A stretch of 64,000 nucleotides of DNA from contig CAJHNH020000217.1 in assembly GCA_905116865.2 (NCBI GenBank), positions 405,706-469,705 on the forward strand, given 5' to 3'. Shown piece after piece: positions 57,423 to 64,000 of this stretch; position 1 is the first letter of the stretch; the number at the start of each line of letters is the position of its first letter. Made by a program: the position numbers and the translations under genes. This DNA is from Candidula unifasciata (Eukaryota > Mollusca > Gastropoda > Stylommatophora > Geomitridae). Below the pieces are notes generated by a model, which saw nothing but the letters and a program-made list of their open reading frames with translations, was not told the DNA's origin and did not search any database.

Positions 57423-58574
57423 AACCTTGGCATTAGGTCGACACAGCCTTGAATGGGTAGCAGGTGAAGTCCTAAGAAGTAAAGGCGCCAGAATCATGTA
57501 GGGCGGATGTGTTTTAGACAAACAGCCATGCCAGTATTGTCACTTATAGACACATAAAACTGTTTGTTTGTCTGTTTTAGACAAACAGTGAAAGTGTTGC
57601 CCTTGGAATTAAAAAAAAAAGGGGAGAGGGGTGCATCACGGTGATTATGGTAGACAAGCACCGTTGTATGTGCGGCCTGTTTTAGACAAATATTTGAGGT
57701 CAGCATATGTTTTATATTACCAAAGGTATGTGTGCTTAAGGAGAACGTGAACACTTACATATAATGTCTGAAACAAAATTGAACGGTTATGTTTAGACAA
57801 ACAAGAATATAAACACTAACGTATGATGTTTGACGAAACAGCCAAGATAATGCATGTATGTGAAAAATATGACCTGTAATAATTTTAAAAAAAAATTCAC
57901 AAATTCTAATGTTAGTGATCTCAACACAACATGTGTAACAATAACATTGTAAAATTCAAAAATTACAACAAAATAAAATGATGAGGCACAGTTATTTGTT
58001 GTTATTGCTAGGGAATGTTAATTGTAACAATAACGATGTTGATGGCAGGCTTAAGTGTAATCATCAAAACAAACCACAACAACAGTTGCTTATAAAGGTT
58101 GGGCTTACTTCCCTGGCTGCATCAAGAGTAGGTCGTTATAAAAAGTTTATGGCACATTAGTTCGTTGGACACGCTCAAGTCAATATTATCCATCATTTGT
58201 TCGTACAGTATAAAGTTGGTGTAAAGTAGAAAATTGTGTTTACTACACACGTAAATATGGGCCACTTCAGTTCGGCTGATATCAAGAAATAACTAAACAT
58301 AATATGTGGAACCCGTCGTTTGTTTAATTAGTTGGTTCTTTTGCCCGTTGATAAAGACTCCGATTGAAATGCTCGGTTGTTTTTGTGCTCTCTGCTCCAG
58401 TCTCTTGGTTGAGCCTTCTAGTCATAGTTTGTGCTGGGTTTAATTATTTTACAACACAAGATCCGTTTAAAGATAAGACGTCTTCATAAGTTAATACAGA
58501 AGTAAAATCATGAATATCTATTTACAAGATGGTTTCCGTCTGCTTCTATCGTTGTTGTGCTATACGTCATCAAA
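57423..58574. other. intergenic with scattered TTTTAGACAAAC motifs
   Basis: TTTAGACAAACA-type motifs at about 57510, 57575, 57680 and 57790 suggest a decayed array. Confidence 0.45.
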
Positions 58575-58660
58575 GCTTACCGATCCACGATGTCAGACTT
58601 AGCGACTTGCAGCGTCTTCGACGACGGTTTCAGTGAGAACTTTGGCGGGAGCGGGTTCAA
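58575..58660 (-). promoter_or_regulatory. possible CpG-rich promoter with E2F-like site
   Basis: TTTGGCGGG (58641-58649) matches the E2F consensus and lies in a short GC-rich block. On the minus strand a strong donor, ATCG|gtaagc, follows at 58580, as a first non-coding exon would have. On the plus strand an ATG at 58590 opens 24 codons. No linked downstream exons were recognised. Confidence 0.22.
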
Positions 58661-59625
58661 GCAGTAGGTATAAGGGCAGACGTTGAACTAATGCGCAACA
58701 CACAATCTATATGATGTATTTGCCGTTTCTGTTCGTTAGCTGTTGGTCTAATCATATGTATACATTCAAGAAGTTCCGTTTTCTTGTTCTTCTTTTAAAA
58801 ACGTGATGTATCTGACAACTCACCGAGACGCCCAAATGGCTTCGTGTTATTGTGTGCCCCTGTGGTCCAAGTCTGGCTTCCCATATGACAAACATTCCGT
58901 GCTGACGAGCCTAAAGTAGCAGAATTAATATTTTGTTGCTGATTTTGGCGCTAAATGATTTCAAGCACCAGCAATTCCAACAGATAGCTACCCATGGCGT
59001 GAATTAGCAACTTCACACGATAAAACCCAAACGTACTGTACATGATACACCGTTCCGCAGTTACTGCTAACCTGCTTATCTGTTGGTTACAAATGCTGAC
59101 CTGTTTCTAGCATCTAGTTGCAGTTATAATTGTTGAGAGAGTTGCAGGCATTACCTGCAACGGCTAGCCCCACAGTTACAGTACCTGGTATATGTATTCC
59201 ATGAACGAAATGGTCCGGAGTAACTAATAAACTCTTGAGTTTTAAACTGTTTGAATTAATGTACAATGGCAAGAGGCTAGTTAGCCAGCCATCTATTGCC
59301 ATAGATAAGGAATGGCCAATCGGTGATACACAGCACACGTTCGAGGTTCAAGGCAAGGTCTGTATGAGCACACATGTCAATAATAGCCCACCAACGTCGT
59401 TAAAGGCCAAGGCCTCGACAGCCTTCAGGGAATTCACCTATAGACAATCATCACTGGCTACCTGCAGCCAAACCATCTTTCTTGAAGTCAGGGCGACTAG
59501 ACAGACATTTGATCAAATGAGGTAGTCAGTAACGGATCAATTATAAGGCCCAAAACGGCAGGCAATGAACAGGGAGCAGAATTCAAGAGGATCATATGGG
59601 ATTTACAAATCCTCATAGCTGTGTC
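58661..59625. other. 3' flank of the HMG-box gene
   Basis: No canonical AATAAA was found on the minus strand. The plus-strand frame 59235-59525 has no recognisable product. Confidence 0.4.
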
Positions 59626-61329
59626 TTACACAGTAGCTGGCCCTTCTAATGTTTGTGTAACGCCCGGTAACAGATCTGCTGAAAAACAGATGTCGTTATC
59701 TAGGTACTTCATGAAGTCATCTAGAAGTTCCTCGTTGTTGAAGCTCGAAGTGCACTCGTTGTCAAGGACTGACTCGACTGTTTCCGCCGATAGGATGGGC
59801 ATGTTTCCCTCGATAAGGACGGGCGGGACCATATGTTCGGGCTCACATTTGATAACATGGTGTGTGGAGTAGAGACCGAGGTATTCCTGCGGCTCAGTTT
59901 TGATACTGAGATGAATATTCCACTTACCCGGCTCGGAACTGATGCATGGCTGTTCGTACGGCTCGTGTTTGATGTACCTGTCGTGAGCCTGGATCCTGTG
60001 CAGGCTGTCACAGTCGTCTGCTGTCCTGGAGGACTTGTCATCGAAGCTAAAACATCTGTCACTCCTCATATACATTCCGTGCTCGTTGCCTAGTGACAGT
60101 TCTGTAGGGGTAATGGGGGTAACGGGTTTATTGGGTGAGTTTTCTGGGGTGTCAAACACAGATGCAGGTTTGTTGTCAATGACGAGGTGGACTGCGGTAG
60201 GTGTGCCGTGGAAACGCTGTTGGGTGTTGGCCAGTGTTTGTGTAGATGTGAGATCATGCTGGTGGAAGGCCGTCAGGTCAGCTAAATCGATTGCCGTGAG
60301 ACGTCTTCCTATGCCTCTCTTCATGTCTGGATCAATCTTTACCTGCATCTTGACCTGCAATCTCTCCTTCAGTAGAGGGTCCAAACTCTGGCGGGCATCA
60401 CTAATGCTGATACCGCGAAGTGGCGCTATCTGGTTGCTACATTCTGATCTCTTCCTTTTCAAACACTTTGCCTGTTTAGGTTCAGCAACTGGTTTTTCAT
60501 CATTTCTTTTAGCTTTCTTTTTAGGCTTATACTTGTAGTTGGGAAACTCGAATTTATGGAAACTGCTTAAAATCTCTTTCTCCCTTTCATACACCGCTTT
60601 CTCCTCGTCGTGGAACTGTCTCCAGGCGGCCCCGAGCTTGGTGCTAATAATAGCGTTGTGAAGCTGCGGGGTCACTTGTGCAATAAGTGCCCGACACTTC
60701 ATCGACCAAATCATGAAAGCATTCATTGGCCTCTTGGGACAAGACTGTCCGTCTGCATCTTTCTTCTTCTCCTTCTTACAGTTGGCCACCACGGTGTAGC
60801 CTCTGTGGAGTTCATGAGGCTCAACGTAATTCCAGCGATGATTCACGTGCACCTTGGATACGACCTCAATAAGCATGTCTACCTTTTTCTCTGGACTTTC
60901 AATAGCGTCAATGCCTAACAAATCTTCCTTTGTGTATTTTGTGCAAGGACTTATCTGTAGCAACTTTTCTACTCGCTCCTCTAGCGTCCATGTATTGTCT
61001 GCAGGAAACATGTCGTACGGGGCAAATCGTTCATTAACAAGTCTTCTATCCGCCTCGATGAAGTCATCGTCAACCTTGTGGTGAATCGCAGGTACTGTGT
61101 CGTTGATGTCATCAACAGCTGACGCCGCTGATGTCACTGACTGGTTGTCATGGAATGCCAGATCCATCTCTGACTCATACGTCTCGATTGAGTCAGGGCT
61201 GTCTAAATGCATGTTAATGTCATTATGTGGATCTTCTAGATGTAGTGATCGCGAATACGGGTCAAAATCCATGACTCCGGGGTAAATAGCAGATGAAATG
61301 AGTGGATCTGCTTCGCTGAAGTAATCCAT
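59626..61329 (-). CDS. SOX-like HMG-box transcription factor, intronless
   Basis: This is a single 567-codon frame from ATG 61329 to the TAA at 59626. The HMG box spans about residues 199-271: KRPMNAFMIWS, then LHNAIISTKLGAAW, then FPNYKYKPKKK, the order and motifs of SOX boxes, which bind and bend DNA in the minor groove. Residue choice is divergent (MKCRALIAQ where most SOX have RGQRRKMAQ). RALIA and EFP faintly recall SOX30/SoxH, so group assignment is open. Basic clusters at 186-190, 268-275 and 288-295 could act as nuclear signals. The N-terminal 180 residues are acidic with no domain I know; the last 30 (LLDDFMKYLD) are acidic-hydrophobic like an activation domain. No coding intron and no frame breaks argue for an active gene rather than a retro-pseudogene. 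Confidence 0.9.
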   Translation of the reverse strand: MDYFSEADPLISSAIYPGVMDFDPYSRSLHLEDPHNDINMHLDSPDSIETYESEMDLAFHDNQSVTSAASAVDDINDTVPAIHHKVDDDFIEADRRLVNERFAPYDMFPADNTWTLEERVEKLLQISPCTKYTKEDLLGIDAIESPEKKVDMLIEVVSKVHVNHRWNYVEPHELHRGYTVVANCKKEKKKDADGQSCPKRPMNAFMIWSMKCRALIAQVTPQLHNAIISTKLGAAWRQFHDEEKAVYEREKEILSSFHKFEFPNYKYKPKKKAKRNDEKPVAEPKQAKCLKRKRSECSNQIAPLRGISISDARQSLDPLLKERLQVKMQVKIDPDMKRGIGRRLTAIDLADLTAFHQHDLTSTQTLANTQQRFHGTPTAVHLVIDNKPASVFDTPENSPNKPVTPITPTELSLGNEHGMYMRSDRCFSFDDKSSRTADDCDSLHRIQAHDRYIKHEPYEQPCISSEPGKWNIHLSIKTEPQEYLGLYSTHHVIKCEPEHMVPPVLIEGNMPILSAETVESVLDNECTSSFNNEELLDDFMKYLDNDICFSADLLPGVTQTLEGPATV

Positions 61330-61684
61330 ATTTAACGGCCAACGTTTAGTAGAAGCTGTCTGTGAAAGCTCACCTTCCGACTCACCTTAGGAAAACTTCA
61401 GAAAAACGTAACTTTACAAACAGGAAACTTTCTCAGCGACCGGAACCCAACGCCTACACTCACTAGTAGTAGTACACACAAACCGGACATACTACAACTC
61501 TACTCAATGTTTCAGTGGAAATGTTCAATGAAAAAGTTATCCTCAGACTGTACTGTCACGTTAACAAGTAGCACAAATATATCTCAAATCCACAGTTACT
61601 GTGTATATACTGGGAAAACTTGGAAAAACGGACACATCTTTTGCTTTTTCTTTCTGACTTGGGACCTGGTGCTAAAAGAACATG

Positions 61685-61775
61685 TGCTTCTTATTTTAAG
61701 GTAGCCTTCCCCGCACGCTCGAAGGAGGGGTTTCCATCCGCGAGACATCTGATTGGCTGTGACGTCGTCATCACG
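61685..61775 (-). promoter_or_regulatory. candidate promoter of the HMG-box gene
   Basis: Reading the minus strand there is a near-consensus CRE (GACGTCAC, about 61760-61768), an adjacent CCAAT box (AGCCAATC, 61751-61758) and an AT-rich TATA-like TTAAAATAAG near 61690. The order and roughly 60-nt spacing suit a promoter starting near 61660, some 330 nt before the ATG. This rests on motifs only. Confidence 0.35.
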
Positions 61776-61992
61776 CGTGCAGGAACACGCGAACTTTGGG
61801 GTGGCACATGGGATTTTCGTCGGCTCAATTCTCTATAGCTACAGGATGATGGCACATAATGTCGCTGGCGATTTTACGTAACGTCATAATTGATTACTGT
61901 TGTGACTGTCGTATGGGCGAGGTTTGTCAGGATATTTGTTATTTTATATAGCAAGAAAACACAAACAAAGAGCTGTTATTAAACAATCAACA

Positions 61993-62268
61993 CTCCCCGT
62001 GTGGATTTCGGGGCCCTACTATGGGAAAAACAAGAACAGACCCACTGCCTACCCAAAAGCATGTCGTAAGAGTCGACTAATTGGGAGCTTCCTTCGAAGT
62101 TGGGGAGCATCTGCCTGAGAGGCAAGGAACCAACAATCTGCATACAGATCTGTCAAACGGATACACACGCAACACTCAGGTTCTGGAACAGGACTGCAGT
62201 CCAGAAGTGGACAGACAACCAGAACTATCCGCCGGGGTTTACAGCCGGTGAACGCTAAGAAGAAGAAG
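61993..62268 (+). mobile_element. SINE-A copy with 12-bp TSD
   Basis: CCCCGTGTGGATTTCGGGG to GAACGCTAAGAAGAAG. AAACAATCAACA flanks at 61981-61992 and 62269-62280. Confidence 0.92.
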
Positions 62269-62365
62269 AAACAATCAACAGATAGGTATAGCCAGTTTTA
62301 GATAGTGGACATGATAAGGAAAAGTTATACACATAAATAAAGTAGTGGAGGGGTAGGGAACCCCC

Positions 62366-62369
<4 letters not shown>

Positions 62370-62401
<32 letters not shown>
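62370..62401 (+). repeat. poly-C run
   Basis: About 31 consecutive C. Confidence 0.85.
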
Positions 62402-62504
62402 AGGAGGCATAAATATATAATCAACAGAGAATGTTTTGATCGGCACTCACAAAAAGAAGCAGAAAGACAGAAGAACACGCAATACAACATAAAAATCGGA
62501 ATCT

Positions 62505-62605
62505 TTGGTTACCGTGCCGGGAATCGAACCTGTCACTGCCAAATGACGAATGCCGTTGCCATGGATACAAGTGTACTAAGATCTATGACCAGATAGGCAC
62601 CCCTA
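62505..62605 (-). repeat. tRNA-like repeat
   Basis: Minus strand GACAGGTTCGATTCCCGGC is a B box; the rest resembles 40100-40250. A SINE head is more likely than a tRNA gene. Confidence 0.45.
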
Positions 62606-63022
62606 AAACAGATGTCTTTATTAGCAATGTCTGTATATAGCTCGAAATTCACAACTATATTATACGGACAGAATTCGTCTCAAACCATTGAAATGGCATC
62701 GTGGGTTACATGGATTTATATTAAGCGAGCAGTGGCCGAACAACACACACAACAACAATTATAAACACAGTGGAACGTAACGCTGTGTCTAGAACATGAC
62801 GAACGTTTCAGGCAGATATTTGATTGGTCGCTTCATTTGTACGTAATACACATAAATAAACAGAGGAATGTTAGCGATTTAATAGAAAAGACAAGGAAAA
62901 TTCAAACAGTTAAAAAAAAAAAAGTAAGTAAAGGACCCAGTGCTTTATTAATATCCTTCCCCAGATGACGTTACAAAACAGTCCAACATTTTAGAGGGTG
63001 GTAAGACTGAGTTTCGGCTTTC

Positions 63023-63173
63023 TGATGCTTTTAACTACCCCAAAACATCTAGAACTAGTCCTAACCCCAACCAACCTACGTCCCACGAGAGAGTGCAGCC
63101 TAGGTCCCACGACTGCATGTATCCTAGGTCCCACGACTGCATGCAGCCTATCTACCATCCCCGGAAATATTAG
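63023..63173 (+). repeat. dispersed repeat F with 30-bp duplication
   Basis: CCTAGGTCCCACGACTGCAT is present twice in tandem; otherwise as at 41217. Confidence 0.72.
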
Positions 63174-63339
63174 AATGTGCCGTGACGTGTGGATTCCCCC
63201 TGTTTGGGGTAAGATATTAATAAAGCACCAAGGAACCGTTTTACACGAAAGGTGCACCCGGCTCACGATGCCGGCGGACTCATTGTAGAGACCGATCGAG
63301 CAGTCAATGGGCTGTGTGACCAACATCGCACTTCTTTTT

Positions 63340-63455
63340 CTTCTTCTTTTCTCTACTCACGGAATGCCTCGTGGCGTCAGGACAGGAAAAGATCCATGGA
63401 ACGGGCCCTTCTATTCACTTCGTGTAAAGTACATCGCACTGAACACCTGCATTTA
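63340..63455 (-). mobile_element. LINE 3' stub
   Basis: GGAATGCCTCGTGGCGTCAG and GAACGGGCCCTTCTATTCAC match the LINE end at 27.03 kb. Confidence 0.6.
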
Positions 63456-63517
63456 TTTATGTTTAAAAAAAATTAAGTTGTACCCTCCATGATTGCAGTC
63501 TGTAAGACTGACATCTC

Positions 63518-63800
63518 CGTAACTTCTTCACCGGTTGTAAACTCTGGCGAAGAGTTCTGGTTGTTGGTCTACTTCTAGATGTCAGTTTTGTTCCAGAACT
63601 TGAGTGTTGCGTGCACATCCGTTTTACAGACCTGGCCTTTTTGTATGCAGAATGTGTGTTCGTTGCCTCTCAGGGAGATGGACTCCAGCTTCAAAAAAAA
63701 AAAAAACTCTAAATAGTCGACTCTTACGACATGATTGTTAGTGAGGCCGTTGAGTCGTCACCCTCTTCCCACCCCTTGCAATAGGGTTCCGGCGGAAATA
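63518..63800 (-). mobile_element. SINE-A copy
   Basis: AACTTCTTCACCGGTTGTAA through TAGTCGACTCTTACGACATG to AGGGTTCCGGCGG. An A run (63693-63706) is inserted. Confidence 0.82.
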
Positions 63801-63949
63801 GGTAGATCTTCCAGAAACTTCGTTCAACTATCCAGCCATATATCACAGCTACAGTGGGACACACAAGAAAAAAAAACACCTGATGAATTAACCTGTAGTC
63901 TAGTGTAAGTGGGTACTGATGATGTCCCCCCCCCCCCCCCCCCAATCCA

Positions 63950-64000
63950 TCAAGACACTACCTGGTACCCACCCGCTTCAGGCTGGGTCGATGCAGTGGA
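63950..64000 (-). mobile_element. SINE-D, cut by window end
   Basis: CTGGTACCCACCCGCTTCAG and GCTGGGTCGATGCAG are the family block. Confidence 0.55.

Noticed and set aside
59235..59525. 96-codon plus-strand frame beside the HMG-box gene
   Set aside because: No domain, no splice or promoter logic; probably chance.

Overview
The window is metazoan nuclear DNA: AT-rich, intron-containing and heavily loaded with retrotransposon debris. The protein sequences and the style of the SINEs and LINEs suggest a lophotrochozoan, most likely a mollusc. That placement is inference; nothing here names a species. Three host genes can be supported.

(1) 1.6-24.5 kb, plus strand: the 3' half of a NEK8 orthologue. 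Seven securely phased exons encode the RCC1 beta-propeller, and a probable eighth carries the stop. The kinase half lies left of the window. (2) 25.9-35.8 kb, minus strand: a four-exon TauD/TfdA-family Fe(II)/2-oxoglutarate dioxygenase, convergent with NEK8 and apparently complete (272 aa from the first ATG). (3) 59.6-61.3 kb, minus strand: an intronless 567-aa SOX-like HMG-box protein with a plausible promoter upstream. From 36 to 59 kb I recognise no host gene, only mobile elements, arrays and unexplained sequence.

The rest is repeats. One GAA-tailed SINE family (SINE-A here) has about 20 copies, several with clear target-site duplications. Two tRNA-headed SINE families, a fourth SINE-like family, many 3' pieces of several LINE families, piggyBac-, hAT- and pogo-like MITEs and two related foldback elements are also present. 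Nested insertions give a local relative chronology.

The most interesting signal is in the tandem arrays. Two begin exactly at an exon edge of NEK8 or the dioxygenase and carry copies of that splice site: a donor at 1741 and an acceptor at 29352. A third begins 24 nt inside an exon and repeats the exon end with its donor (19752). A fourth ends at the predicted acceptor of the last NEK8 exon (24416), and a weak case lies at 10182. Separately, a 32-bp satellite is an internal expansion of one SINE-A copy, and a 53-bp satellite starts from the terminus of another. New tandem repeats here therefore seem to nucleate at splice junctions and inside SINEs. A roughly 290-bp nearly pure G tract also sits inside a SINE copy.
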